Shown: one piece after another, positions 31,957 to 44,551 of the stretch | How positions within the stretch are numbered: the stretch's first letter is position 1 | How the letters are laid out: every line of letters begins with the position of its first letter | Origin: Siphonodentalium dalli | Lineage: Eukaryota; Mollusca; Scaphopoda; Gadilida; Siphonodentaliidae | Direction of reading: 5' to 3' | Assembly (NCBI GenBank): GCA_032622095.1 | Contig: CP136061.1 | Span: 214,114,373-214,178,372, forward strand | Length of the DNA stretch: 64,000 nucleotides | Position numbers and translations under genes: made by a program | The notes under the pieces: generated by a model | What the model saw: only the letters and a program-made list of their open reading frames with translations | Databases searched by the model: none | Told to the model about the DNA's origin: nothing

Positions 31957-33487
31957 ATGGAGCATCAGTGTGAAACATGTTCAAGTGAATATGTATGGCC
32001 AGACAGTTTAAAACGGCATATAAAGTTCAAACATTCTCAACAACAACAACAACTACAACAACTACAACAACAACAACCTTATAGAGAAAGCAGTGGTGGC
32101 GCGCTGCAGGATGACTTCAAGTTCAGGCATCCATTTACCGCGTGGATTTCGGGACCCACTTCTTGCGGCAAAACACACTTGCTTAAGAGTATACCTCAAA
32201 ATTGTTCAGCGAGTATACAGCCTTCACCCGAGAAAATAATTTGGTTCTATAAGTACTGGCAGCCATTATACGATGAAATCAAGGACACCGTCGCGCCATC
32301 TGTCCAGTTTATACAAGGACTTCCGACTAATTTGGACACCCTCATTCATTCTGGAAAAAAATGTCTGATTGTACTTGATGACATTATGTCTACGGCGTCC
32401 AAGGATTCGCGGGTTACTGAATTATTCACCGAGGGTAGTCACCATTTGGGTATATCCGTGTTTGCGATTAACCAATCTCTGTACTATAACAAGGACCCCA
32501 CCCAACGGAGAAATTGCCACTACTTGATTCTATTCAACAACCCCGTAGATAAAATGCAGGTAATGACTCTAGCTCGTCAAATGTATCCAGAGAAAACGCA
32601 ACACTTTATGTCCCATTTCAATAAAGCTACCAATCAACCATTTGGTTATCTCGTAGTTGACTTAAAAACGAATACTCCAGAAAGTTTGCGACTGCGCAGT
32701 AATATAATGTTGACAAAGGCCAGTATAAAAGAAAAAAGCATATTACCAAATAACAGTACTGTTGATGAGTCCGTCGATGTGATAACGCATCAAACGAAAG
32801 ATAACCTCAGTGAAACGACATACCCTATAGGCTATTGTCAGAGCAGGAATACGACTCTGAAAGCGAAGACGGTATCATGCCAAGCTGTGACGATTGTGGT
32901 GTCGTGTTTGAGACCCAGCATGATGTACAGAGGCACATTCAAAATTGGTGTTCTGATAGGAAGAAAAGAGAAGCAAGTGAAGAAGCACCGGTGAATAATA
33001 AAAAACAGAAAATTGACACAAAGAAAATAGAATCAATTCCGGACCAGGACAGACAAATATTAACACTTCCGACTGAAAAAGAAAACGACTATTTCGAAGA
33101 TGTGTGGTTACAGGCCCTAGATGACAATAAAGCAGAATTAGATGAATTAGTTGAACGCTATATGAAGAAAGGGTTGACGGAAGAAGAGGCTGAAGAAAAA
33201 TCAAATGTGAAGATATGGCCCGAATATGAGAGGCGTTTTTTAAACATATACTCTGCATTTATACAAAATTTACTCGAAGTTAGTGGTGGGAAAACTCATA
33301 TCAAAATCATGGATCGTGTGTATAAGATGCTAAATGATATAGCTATGATATACTCCCTGCCGTTCGGATTTCATTGAGGAGATATAAACCCCTCCTGATG
33401 GAGTACACGAAGAATAACAGTAAGGACAAAAACGATAAACATATAGACTCTGAGCAAGATGACGACGATGACAATATGGATAATTAA
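31957..33487 (+). pseudogene. ATPase gene copy, right arm (N-terminus intact, two +2 frameshifts)
   Basis: The natural start is the ATG at 31,957, which aligns with the ATG at 508. From there: C2H2 finger (C-x2-C...H-x4-H within the first 26 residues), a Gln-rich linker encoded by CAA repeats, P-loop GPTSCGKT (about residues 66-73), Walker B-like LIVLDD (137-142), and a polar sensor-like FAINQ (169-173). The order resembles FtsK-HerA/A32 packaging ATPases. At about 32,825 and again at about 33,336 an extra TA dinucleotide is present relative to the left arm; each shifts the frame, and the final segment ends at the TAA at 33,485. The open first segment stops at 32,994. Without further data this copy is inactive, or makes a truncated ATPase. 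Confidence 0.85.
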
Positions 33488-33839
33488 CTGAAATAAACCT
33501 GTTATTCTTGGTGTCGAATAAAGCAAATGTTGATACATTAGTTGTTTATTTGTTTGTGTTGGGTTCCATTTATTGTATTTGGACATAAATATAGGGGTGT
33601 GGGTGGAGACACACCACTATATCAATATTTGGGTGTGGTAATAGGGATTCTCGGTGAAGTAACACCCCCCCCCCCCCATGAGGTGCCGGATAAATATTGA
33701 AGAGGTTTCTTTGTTGAACCAGCGAAAGAATTGCCAGACCGTATAGTGCATTAGTATATTCTTGTTATCAGATTTATTAGGCTTACAATAACCACTATTA
33801 TAATAACTATAACTATAGAATTTGTGCGCGAGAAATTTC

Positions 33840-34450
33840 TCAGATATAGTCTATTGGAAGTCTTGGGTTAACGCGAGGGATATATCGTTTATCGGAAACG
33901 CAGGCGATAAGCGGTAGGGTTAACGCGAGGGATATATCGTTTAGAAATACACGCATTGTTTAGTGCCCGCGATAATGAGGCGCTATATTATCGTGATAAC
34001 ATTCGCCCATATACACCCACGCGGCGTGGCATATACCCCCACCCTGATAGCTCAGGATTATGCGCTTAGGGTTTAGGCAGTCAAACCAATACATATATTA
34101 TCTACCACTGTGTATAGTACACGCGATCTGGTTTATCGCTACCGCGCGCGACGCTGGCGAGTTATTCTCGTGATTAATATATACCTCTGATAGCAGTCAC
34201 CCGAGTACATATTTTCTTTCATATTACATGAATAGGCGATAAGCGGTAGGGTTAACGCGAGAGAGATATCATTTAGACATACACGCATTGTTTAGTACCC
34301 GCGATCAAACAAAAAAACCTAGACATACACGCATTGTTTATTACCCGTGATAATCAGGCGATATTCTCGTGATAACCTTCACCCATATACACCCACGCGG
34401 CGTGACCTGTAACCCCATAATAGCACAGGAACAGGCGCTCAAATCAACAA
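33840..34450. repeat. 330-bp-period repeat block, right arm
   Basis: Units starting at about 33,900 and 34,226 share GGCGATAAGCGGTAGGGTTA, ACACGCATTGTTTAGT, GTGATAAC.TTC.CCCATA and CACCCACGCGGCGTG. The block is richer in CG dinucleotides than its surroundings. Confidence 0.8.
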
Positions 34451-34486
34451 TCAAACCATCTACTAGAATACTCTTCCTATACTACT

Positions 34487-35816
34487 TATAGTATATAAAT
34501 ACTTCGATATGCGCTTTTTAAATTCTTATATCTTGGAAGTACAAATTACTTGGCACGCGACCATGCAGTTACAAACATTATTCACATTATTCTCGCATCG
34601 TGTATTTGCATAAACGTTTGCAGATCCAGATCTATGGACTATGATGTATAGAATATCGTTTGTGCAATTATCACAATCAACACAATCAACGCATCTACCA
34701 TCATTTATATTATCTGTGCACAATATGCATTTGCGAACAAACGAGCCCGCCCATATATTACACTGATCACATGCTGTGTGTAGATCTTATATTCTATATC
34801 AACACTTATCATATTTCACATAATATGACATTTAGCCGAATCAAATGAATAGCTTTCAAGCTGTTAGAATGACCCATCCTCGAGGGGTCATATGGCAGTA
34901 GTAAATCTATTAGTGTATACACATAGTATCCATTTGTGCAGATAAAGGGACATACAGTAATGCCCCTAATTAATCGACTCTTTAACCACAGCAGAATTAT
35001 GGGTAACTTTTCAGGATTTAGTCGGAAATATGGCCTGTTGCCATTCATCGGAAAGCTCTCTTATACTTATTAATCTCAGAGTACAACATAGATACAGTAT
35101 ATTAAACTGGTGACACTTGGAAGTGTGATACCAGCTCTGATACTTTTTGAGAGGTCTGTCACAATTGTTTTATTAAAGTTCAAAAAGCTATGTTTTTGTT
35201 AAACTGAGCAAGGAGTTCAATATATATATAACAAAATATTCCGAGACAGGGTCATAACTCCGTTAAAAATCAAACCCATTTTCGAACTCGATTTGTATTT
35301 TGGGCTGAGAAACTCATATTATGTAGGATGCTGTCGAAAAATAGATCTTCTGTTTTCTCGGAAAAAAATCAAACAAAACGTAATATTTCTTGTCTTCGTG
35401 ACCTTCATGCTAAAATTTCCTCGAAAACTCGGACAAACATTTCGTAAAATGCGGTAGAAACAATGCCGGATCACATGTGTTGCTTGAAACCTTCGACTGG
35501 TGAACTTTCGGGCTATTGAACATTTGGATTGATACACTGTCCCAGATGCATACACGGTACCAGTACTATGAGGCAATTAATTAACCGAAGTCCGACTGTC
35601 ATCGAAAGGTTTGAACTCTGACTATATAGGGAACTCTCGGATTATGGTACCAAATCCTCGTAATATCGAACCTCCGGACTAACGCACTCAGCACTGCCCC
35701 CAATACACGTCGGCAATTTATTCACCGAACGGTCGAACTATCATCGAATGATTCATAGCAGCCATTGTCCTCCAGATCAGGGACGTTATTATAATAAACT
35801 GTAACATTATAACTCT
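34487..35816. other. Gene-free stretch
   Basis: Unique AT-rich DNA after the palindrome. Phrases such as GGGTCATAACTCCG (35,249) are of the dispersed-repeat kind. No coding frame supported. Confidence 0.5.
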
Positions 35817-36052
35817 TTAATGTCAAGCTTTCGGCCCGAGCTGGACCTTCATCGGGACAGTCGAAATATTAGAACTTCATCTTCACAGTACAGCAATCAA
35901 TAACAGAATGAATGAGGTCCGTTATTACGGTGACGTCACCGTAATAACGGACCTGGTTCATTGTGTTATTGATTGCTGTACCGTGAAGATCTAGTTATAA
36001 TATTTCGACTGTCCTGATGAAGGTCCAGCTCGGGCCGAAAGCTTGACATTAA
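35817..36052. mobile_element. 228-bp near-perfect palindromic MITE with TTAA flanks
   Basis: TTAA at 35,817-35,820 and 36,049-36,052 flank arms that start TGTCAAGCTTTCGGCCCGAG. The arms pair almost along their full length and meet at a perfect 38-bp palindrome centred on TGACGTCA. TTAA duplication is the hallmark of piggyBac-type transposition. No coding capacity. Confidence 0.85.
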
Positions 36053-36178
36053 TATATAAATATTGCACGGCTTGGAGGTGACTATGCCAAAATAGTGGTC
36101 CGAGGGGAGGAATAGTCCCCAGCCACCGATGACCACTATTTTGGCATAGTCACCGACAAGGCGTGCAATATTTATTAT
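36053..36178. repeat. Second palindrome, directly adjacent
   Basis: AAATATTGCACG and GTGACTATGCCAAAATAGTG are mirrored by 36,130-36,172 around a 30-bp loop. It touches the preceding MITE, so the latter may have inserted at its edge. Confidence 0.8.
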
Positions 36179-38559
36179 ATTTTATCGAACGTTTTTCATT
36201 CTGTCCCAGGACCCATAATGTCCAAACAATTCACAATCATCTATATTCCCATGTACCGGTATTCCCTTTTCATTGCAGAACGATTTCAATATTTTCAGTG
36301 CAAAGTTTTGTCCTTTTTTTTTTTTTTTTGTTGCTTGTCAAATGTTCTTCAATAAATTGCCTGGCTTCTAATTGGGCAAATCTTAAATTTTCTTCCTCAG
36401 GAATTATTAAAAATGGAAAGCAGCGGTCGTTGTTGTTGATGTTGTTGTTAAACAATGACATCAGCTCAAAACAAACTTTTTTTTACCGAAAACAAACTGA
36501 AGATTCGTTCAGAAAATTTAGTAGCGCGAACTAAGGAATAGACAAAAATATCGAAGCGATATTGTGATCAGCGGAGAAAGGAACATGATAAATCGCCACA
36601 TCAAACATGGGTAAAACATCACAAATAACATAAAGAAATTGCTTATGATCATGTATTGTGCTCTGGTGGTCGATTACAAAGACATTTTGGATAAAAACAT
36701 GTTGAACTTTTGTAGCGAGGCGGAGATGACTTTCAAATTACCTCCCCGGAATAATGGGCATGCTAAAAATAGATTTCTGGATTTTCCAAGCGATAGTGAG
36801 TGTGCTAAAATTAGGAGGCCCACTATGGCTTCGTGTTCGACACTATCGATAATAGTGAATGTCAATCAACCAATCACAAGCGTGGATAAAGCTTAGATAG
36901 TCACGTGAGATAAAATATAGAGTTATAATGCTACAGTTTATCATCGAAGGGTTCGAACCTTCGGAGTAGAGGACTATCGGACAGATGAGCCATCGGACTG
37001 CACCCTCGTGGCCTCGTAATTTATCGAACCCCCGAACGAACGCAATGCCCCAAATTGGGATAGTGCGATTGTGCGATAGTTAGTTGGTCGACGACTCCAG
37101 GCCAGTCGAGGGTTCTGTAATCGGTATAGTCACTACAAATTAGGCCTTGTACAACTGAACACTCGGACTAACTCTATCGAACCCTTGGGTTAATGCACCA
37201 TATATAGGACCATTTCAACCGAATCCTCGGAATAAGGAATCTTAAGCAAAGCCTATGGGTCAAGTTGGTCTACCAGAGGCAATCGAAGCCAGTTCTTATT
37301 GGTTGTTGCTACCAACCACCCAAAGCAAATTAATATTATGAAATGATTGGGACACATTTTGACAAGCACGATTGTCTGCATGAGCACGAGACCATATAGG
37401 TATATATAGGTGAAATTATGAAAACCAATGTCTCTCTCATAATGGCAAGACAAATGCTATTTGAAATCAAATGGATCATGTTTGTCAAACTATATATAGC
37501 GTTCACACAACGTATCAGAAACCACACAAGAGACAGAACAACTACCTCAACCATCATTGATTTTATATTGGTATGAAAATGACATAGAGTTGGGTCATTA
37601 ATGTGGGTATTAGAGACCATTTTTCTTGCTGCACAAGGAAAGTCCGCAAATGAAATTTCATAAACATAGTTAGATATCTTAAAAATTAGCCAGTCTGATT
37701 TTGGTATTAAGTTGAGAAAAGTTAACTGGAAGAAAAGAGATTTGGTTCATGATAACCCAAATTGGGGGCTAAGAGTTCGTAAATGACAGGCTACCATCAA
37801 GTTACTCTGTTTATCCATTCTGGATGAATTTGCACCTATCAAAGAGGTTAAAATAAAGGGAAGAACCAAAGAATTTATAAATGAAGAAATACTAACCTTT
37901 CCATGCCTGGAGCTTCATGATTTTTTGCGAAAACCATGTGGCAATGCATTCTCTTATATATATGGAGCCTCGCATATATAAGAGAATGCGTTGGCCTAAC
38001 AATATTTACATTGACCTTGTAATCCAGTGCATTATGCTATATACTAGTATGCAAAGCTCCATATTGGAGATTCGCATATAAGCGAATGCTTTGGCACAGG
38101 ATCGTTCACACAGCAACAACGCAGCTCTCGGCATGAAATGAACAAAACTCTGAGTGATTTTATTAAACACAAATATTATGGCAGTCATAACATCTATATA
38201 AATCTCTCAGGAACATGATCTAGTGCTCAGTCAAGAAAGCCACGAGAGAGTTAATTTCAAGCAACATTGAAGATAAAAAAAAACATCTCCAAGAATTTAT
38301 GGCAGACTATTCAGACTATTGGCACTCTTTGGGTAGATCTGGTTTCCTCAACAATTTAGTCAACGTTGCGTGGTGTTATAATTACACTGGCGTTGAGTAA
38401 TTGTGTACGACTTCGATATTAGCATGTTACTGGGCAGTGAGATCTGTTTGCATATTGTTCCAAGATAATTAATATTAATCTCACTGTCCAATGAGGGTGC
38501 ATAATTCCCGGACAAAGGAATAACGGCGATACTCACTATGAGGACGCGATGTGACTGTA
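36179..38559. other. Gene-poor stretch with relic hairpins
   Basis: Two short minus-strand frames (36,461-36,270, containing PEEENLRFAQLEARQF, and 36,865-36,674) have a somewhat protein-like composition but no recognised family. Around 35,580-37,240 a degenerate word TCGAACCCTCGGACTAA recurs. At 37,940-38,098 two hairpins on GCATTCTCTTATATAT / ATATATAAGAGAATGC mark another relic of the hairpin-pair MITE. Confidence 0.4.
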
Positions 38560-39071
38560 TGTTGTAATGTTTCCTTGTTATGTACATACAATTCTTGAAA
38601 TTCAACTTCGTGGAGGAATCTGTTATTCCCAAACTAAAACACTCGGGGCTCGAGATTTTCAGTCCAAATTTCCAGATTTATAGAAATCCGGGTATCAGAT
38701 AAGCAGTCATATACACTGTTGTTGGCATTCCAGTGGATGGGGTATAGAATAACATTCGTGTCATTTTCTCCGGGTATAGATATATATACACCAGACACTC
38801 AGATTCCTATCCAAAACGAGAGAATCCACTCCAACTTGCCAGTAACGACTTTTAGAAATAGAAAACGCTCTTTATGCCTTCTCTCGTCTCAGTAACGTAC
38901 TGACCAAAGATAGGACCTCTCCTCCTTCTTACTGAGCCATGTAAGCAATTCTGAGGAAATTTAACATCTCAGTGTCGAGAATAGATTCATATCGGGTATT
39001 CCTGTGGATTGACGGTACATGCACCATGTATGTAGATGTGTAGAAACCTATAATTGTTCAGTAAAATTTGA

Positions 39072-39463
39072 TTAACCCTTTACCCAACAAACCGGCCAAA
39101 ACCGGCCAAATAAAGCTTCAACAGCCTAAAATATCTTCGGTCTGTCTCAATAGAACCATACAAATATGGATATCATTGGAACCGGCTCCTTGACCACATT
39201 GCGATAGTTACAGTTATGCCCTGTGCCAATGCATTCTCTTATATATGCGAGTCGACCATAGGTCGCCTCGCATATATAAGAGAATGCATTGGCCTAAAAC
39301 AAATCTTTTTTTAACACTTTTTACCATTTTTTCTTACATTCTGTAACAATTTTTAATGTGTTAAGCCAATGCATTCTCTTATATATGCGAGGCGACCTAT
39401 GGTCGACTCGCATATATAAGAGAATGCATTGGCACAGGGCCATTCTGTTGGGTAAAGGGTTAA
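39072..39463. mobile_element. TTAA hairpin-pair MITE, copy 1
   Basis: TTAA-CCCTTTACCCAACA at the left and TGTTGGGTAAAGGG-TTAA at the right give perfect terminal repeats and a TTAA duplication; piggyBac-type elements also begin with CCC. Two 69-bp hairpins (39,225-39,293 and 39,365-39,433) are built on GCCAATGCATTCTCTTATAT, with loops that are inversions of each other (GTCGACC...GGTCGCC versus GGCGACC...GGTCGAC). No coding frame. Confidence 0.9.
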
Positions 39464-39706
39464 ACGATACTTTCATTGCGGTATCGGCTGAACGTCATCT
39501 TTATTGCAGGGCCAGGAAATTACGTCAATAATGTAACATCTAAACCATAGCTTCATACGTTCATATATAGTTCATATCTGTAACTCGATACCTATTTTCC
39601 TTGAAATTTAAATTATAACTATGAGTTTTCAACGATTACCGATTTTAGTGTGAATTTCCGCAGAGTATGTGTTAGTTTAACCCGTCAGACAAACGTTATA
39701 TATGCT

Positions 39707-40060
39707 TTAAATGGGTAATGTACACTAAATTCGGCCATTTATGGGACCATCTCCATTTATACTCAACAGAATATATGTAGCAAATGAATGAATTTGAGGC
39801 ATGGATTAGTGCAAGATACACTCGTGTGCTCTATGAATAAAGCAAAGAACATGGTAATTATAATGAAAATTATTTTATGACTCCAGCCATAAATTCATTA
39901 TTATTATAATTACCATGTTGTTTGCATCGTTCTTAGAGCACACGAGTATATTTTGCACTAAACCATGGCTCAAATTCATTCATTTGTTGCATATATTCTG
40001 TTGAGTATAAAAGGAGATGGTCCCACAAATGGCCGGATTTAGTGTACAGTATCCCTTTAA
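39707..40060. mobile_element. 354-bp long-TIR MITE, copy 1
   Basis: GTACACTAAATTCGGCCATT near the left end is mirrored by 40,028-40,047, and the pairing runs through ATACTCAACAGAATATATG, GAATGAATTTGAG, GAGCACACGAG and GGTAATTATAAT to the centre. TTAA occurs at both outer edges (39,707 and 40,057). A related half element is at 54,913-55,125. Confidence 0.85.
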
Positions 40061-43000
40061 AGACACGGTTGTCCTTGGCGGTGGGTATCCTGTGAAAATA
40101 TATCCACCCGTCAAAAACCGCCACAAACAGAAAGAACATCAAAATGTAGATAGACTTTGTCGGTATACAAATAAGAAATATCGCATAACAGTATGTTATT
40201 GTCATATCTTTGACCATTGTTATGTAAACAAAAAGCATAAAAAGTTACTTTTCTGGTGTTTGTTTATATTATGATGGTAAACATAAAGAGCGTTCTTTGT
40301 TGGTGAATACCTGATATGGAACTAATAAAGAGAGTTTCTGTCATTTGTGTGTGATTAGCCAGTAGCATTGTGCTGTCTTCTGTAGCAGAATCAGGCTCTT
40401 GCTTAGGTAAAATATAGTAGGTCTTTATCATAACATGCTGTTTACGCGATGGTCATGGTATATATGAACGGAACCTTATGCGTTTTAATGTTTTTCTGTT
40501 TACGGTGTTTGGAAAAAATATGAATATTTTCGACAATTAAGGCCGCACGTGCATTTAAACACATTTAAAAAGACATTTTTGGTTAGAGACTTGATTTGTG
40601 ACGTAGGTTTCTTTCTATTCACGGCACAAGACATTTATCTAGTAGGGAACTCTATTGTACACTAGCATTAAAGTTGATTCGCGCCTGCAACGGGAGCACT
40701 TCGTAGGTTCGATGATCGCATGGTGTCCCACGGGTAATCACTTCAGATAACCATATCCAATTTACGCTGTCGCTGTAGACAGTAATAACTGATTGATGCG
40801 CTCGTTATTGCCCCACTACACCGTATCCCTATGGATCAGGAACAGATTAAACGAACGTAGTTAAATATGATATCAAAAGATACTCAATCGGCTCCTCAAT
40901 TTGATAGCGATTTACAGACAAATCGTACAGACACGTGTCGTAGACTATTGATCGATAGTTCGTACACTAAACAGGCTCGGCGAACCTACGTCATAATATG
41001 CACGAAAATGGCGGCAATCGCGAAGTGGTAGTTTTTGGGGGCTAACCCCGAGATTCTCGGAAGGACCGAGTGGTCCTCCCCTTAAAGATACGGGTGGCGT
41101 TGGCGGTGGGTATGCTGTTAAAATATTCAGCTCCGTCAAAAACCGCCATAAACAAAAGAATAGTAAAATATAGACAGATCTTGTTCTTATACCAATCAGA
41201 AATATGGCATAAACAGTATGTTATTGTCAAATGTTTTTCCTTTGTTATGTAAACAAAAGCAAAAAACGTTACAGAACCTGGCTTTTGTTTAGATCAGGAT
41301 ATGGCAAACATAAAGAGCGTTATTTGTTACTGTTTTCCTGATATGGAAATAATAAAGAGCGTTTTATATCATTTGTGTGTGATTAACCAATATAAGTGCT
41401 CTGTGTTATGTAAACAGAAGCAAAACTTATGTAACACGAGCAGGCTCTTGTTTACGCGTACACCATCGTACGTCTTGGCGACATTATACTATTTATGCAC
41501 TGACTATGTTTGGCATATGAACAAAACTATATATAGTCTAGGAAAATATGGACATAGGTGTCGCCGGGAGAGGGAATTTATGAGACCTACATTTGTGGTT
41601 AGCATGAACACTTAACTTTCGGAATCCGTATGTTGGATATGTCAGATAGGCGGACTTTTTTCACACAGCGTGGTTTTATTGAGGCACCTGGTGATAAAAT
41701 CGGTCATTTTTTAAATAAAGCCGACATAATTGACAGAGTATATTCACACCTTTTTAGAAGAGATATTCGTCCAATTTTGATACGTGTGAATGGGTCGATA
41801 ACCAGGGTAAGGTAATACATGTAACCATTGAATATCGGAACGACAGTCATGACGTCATGTGACGTCAAATAATGTTTAGGGTGAGAAGAATATGACGATT
41901 CACGCAAAGCGTTGTCTTTCGTTTCTTTTAAAATCAGAAGTAAGATAGTTATGCCCAATTATCTTATACCATGGAAAACTACTGCCAATTAGCTATGTTT
42001 TAATATATCACGTATTGCTGTTGGGCGCATAAATTGTTATCAAAGGCAGAAAAATCATCCCTCCCCCTAAAGATGAGAGGTGTCAGGCTGTGGTGTAATG
42101 CACACAGAACGCACGATTATGTGCCAAATTGCGAAATTAACACAACGGCCGTTGATGGACTTCTAAGGTATTGTCCAATAGATATGTGTAGATCGACACA
42201 GTCGAGCATTACAGTAACAATATTACATAATGTACCTCCTGACTAAATATATTAACAAATTTTAGATTTTTTCCCCAAAAAGATAATCTAAAATGCATTT
42301 TGTCTTCTTCCGGGAGGCAAAAATTAAAAGAATGTATTAAGGGTGGAAATAATTAGTGCAAACTGTAATTTCGTTCCGTCTTGGTTAAAAAACTGGCCTA
42401 ATAACACAAGATGCCTGCCAATATGGTGGCCGGTATATTGGTGGGAATTGTGAAGAACGTACGATTACTTGCCAAAATGACTTAACTAACACAACGGCCG
42501 TTGATAAACTGCTACAGTTTTATGTAATATATATATCCCGATCCATCGACTAGAAAATTTAAGTGAAACCGTTACACAAAGCACCTCCTGGCCCCATTTT
42601 TTTATTAAATATTTAATTAGTTTAGTCCGAAACTAATCGAAAACCTATTTTTGTCATCTTCTCGAAATGCATAAAGACAATAATGTTGCGTGGGTGGATA
42701 AAATTTGTATGTACGATAACGTCATGCCGTCGGCGGTTACAACGTGACATATTAACCCAAAGATGGCTGCCAATACGGTGGCCGGTACATGGATGGAAAT
42801 TGTAAAATCTGTCATGCCGCAATTAACACCACCATCGCAATGAAATGTCTTATAAAACCAATAGTCCTATTATATTCACATAATTTTGCAATACTAGGAC
42901 GTAATATTGGTCAGTTCTATTAAAATGACAACCAGATTGGTACCCACGAGTGAGAGGATCAACACATTTTGCATTCATTCGCGCTTAAGTATGATTTGTT

Positions 43001-44500
43001 CATCGAAATCGGTGGCATGTCGTGCAAATTATTTCACAATAAACATGATTGACTTAAGGCAGATGGCTGTCTGACTATCTATGCGAAATAAGGGAATTGT
43101 GTAAGTTACATTAAATCTAACACCACATTTAAGCATACTTGGCACTCTCTATGGCTATTTGTAACAAAATGCGACCGCGAATAACAGAATTAACCAATTA
43201 ACCAATTCGGATACATATCTCATCAAATAACTCATGTTGATCAACGAGGCGTGGTTACAAGAACGGAGCTACTGATACATTGGGTCTCATGTATACCGTT
43301 CTAAAAGTAAATATAAATGGATCTCATTGACCAATAGCAATTGCTGCCCAGTCCGCAAGTGGACATATCCAGTAAATTATCAAACCGTCACATCATACAG
43401 GTTCGTTCAGTTTCATCATCACGTTTACCGTATTATTTTCCATGACACATATTTCGCACACAAGATAGCCGTAGTTTAGTATTTACTGAACAGCGTGTGG
43501 GGAATACATACATGTCTTTGTAAAATCGGGATGATATGGGGACGAGGAATTATTCGCCAAATTGTTTTACGCCGGAGTTGCCTGTAAATACGAATATTGA
43601 ATACAGCCCGATTGATACATTAATGACATGGGTTTTACGTTTCAAACACCAATGGTACTTGCAACAGCAGCAGGTCTCCTGGTCTGAATATGACCAGTTC
43701 AGATGCAACAAGACAAGTTTACTTTTCCGCCAAGTTGGAAACAACATTTGATATTTCTGAAGGTTATCGCGTTCATATATTGCAAAGAAAACGGTCATTC
43801 GTGGCGATCTTGTTCAACAGAAACTGCATAATTAAGTTAGAAACACAGGAGGGATTCTCATTCTGAACATGACTAATCTTATGTTTATCACTGATCAGAT
43901 AATTTTTGGAAGAAGCAAAATCTGAACTAATTTTGTACGACGAGCGCTATCTTTTTCTGAATCTCATCTTCTTTGTGTTATTTGACACTAGTCAATGAAA
44001 GCGGCGATGGTGATTTAGGGTCTGGAAAAATTCACACTGTGTTAGCACGGCCGTCTTCTGTGGGTCGAAGCTATTGTACAGCAATTGTGCATTGTATATA
44101 TAACAGATTAAAAACTTCTGTAACACGAGCAGGCTCTTGTTTACGTACACCATCGTACGTCTTGATGACAATATACTATTACGCACTGACTATGTATGTT
44201 TGGCATATGAACAAAACTATATATATTTTTTAATTTGTTTGAACATATTTATTGTGACCCACAAATACAGGAATAATTTACAAACAGAATATATGGATGA
44301 TGTTGTGGGTGCACAGGGGATCGGAGCACAAATTACGAAACTTAGTGAAGCTCCTCTCCCCTGGCGTTCAGCTGCTGATGAATTCAAGTCGATGGTTTTG
44401 CAGGAATGAAAGTTTTGTTGTTATTTGTGTGAGAGACGGTGTCCCATGTGATCGGCTATGTATACATAGGGGAACCGGCTCCCAATCAAACACATGTAGG
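40061..44500. repeat. Internally repetitive module of unit 1
   Basis: 40,057-40,390 and 41,082-41,420 are diverged copies of one another (GGCGGTGGGTAT, GTCAAAAACCGCCA, AACATAAAGAGCGTT, CCTGATATGGAA). 41,430-41,545 is repeated at 44,115-44,230 (CACGAGCAGGCTCTTGTTTA). 42,080-42,840 holds three degenerate units with ACACAACGGCCGTTGAT. These look like subterminal repeats of one large composite element. No frame above about 105 codons and no motif. Confidence 0.65.
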
Positions 44501-44551
44501 TTGTAGTTGTGGCTGTGGCAGTGGCAGTGGGCGGAGTCAATGGAATAATGA

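Larger units (their letters stand above)
22787..34486. mobile_element. Head-to-head inverted element pair carrying ATPase genes (long palindrome)
   Basis: Outer left 22,787-23,528 and inner left 30,308-31,695 together are the reverse complement of 32,354-34,486, about 2.13 kb per arm with very high identity. The left arm is split by a 6.8-kb insertion. The centre (31,696-32,353) is not mirrored and holds the 5' half of the right-hand ATPase gene plus unique DNA with a C run and an (AT)n tract. Each arm reads, from inside out: ATPase gene on the strand pointing outward, 3' flank, then CG-containing 330-bp repeat units, ending at AGTAGTATAGGAAG. It may be two copies of one element end to end, a replication dimer of a linear element, or a palindromic amplification. 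Confidence 0.8.

Noticed and set aside
36940-37020. tRNA-like stretch on the minus strand with a B-box-like GGTTCGAACC and an A-box-like TGGCTCATCTG
   Set aside because: The acceptor stem does not pair and the word TCGAACCCTCGGA recurs nearby as a degenerate repeat, so the B-box resemblance is probably chance.
39225-39433. CRISPR-like appearance of repeated hairpins
   Set aside because: Only two hairpins per locus, no regular spacers, and TTAA-bounded terminal repeats show a eukaryotic MITE.
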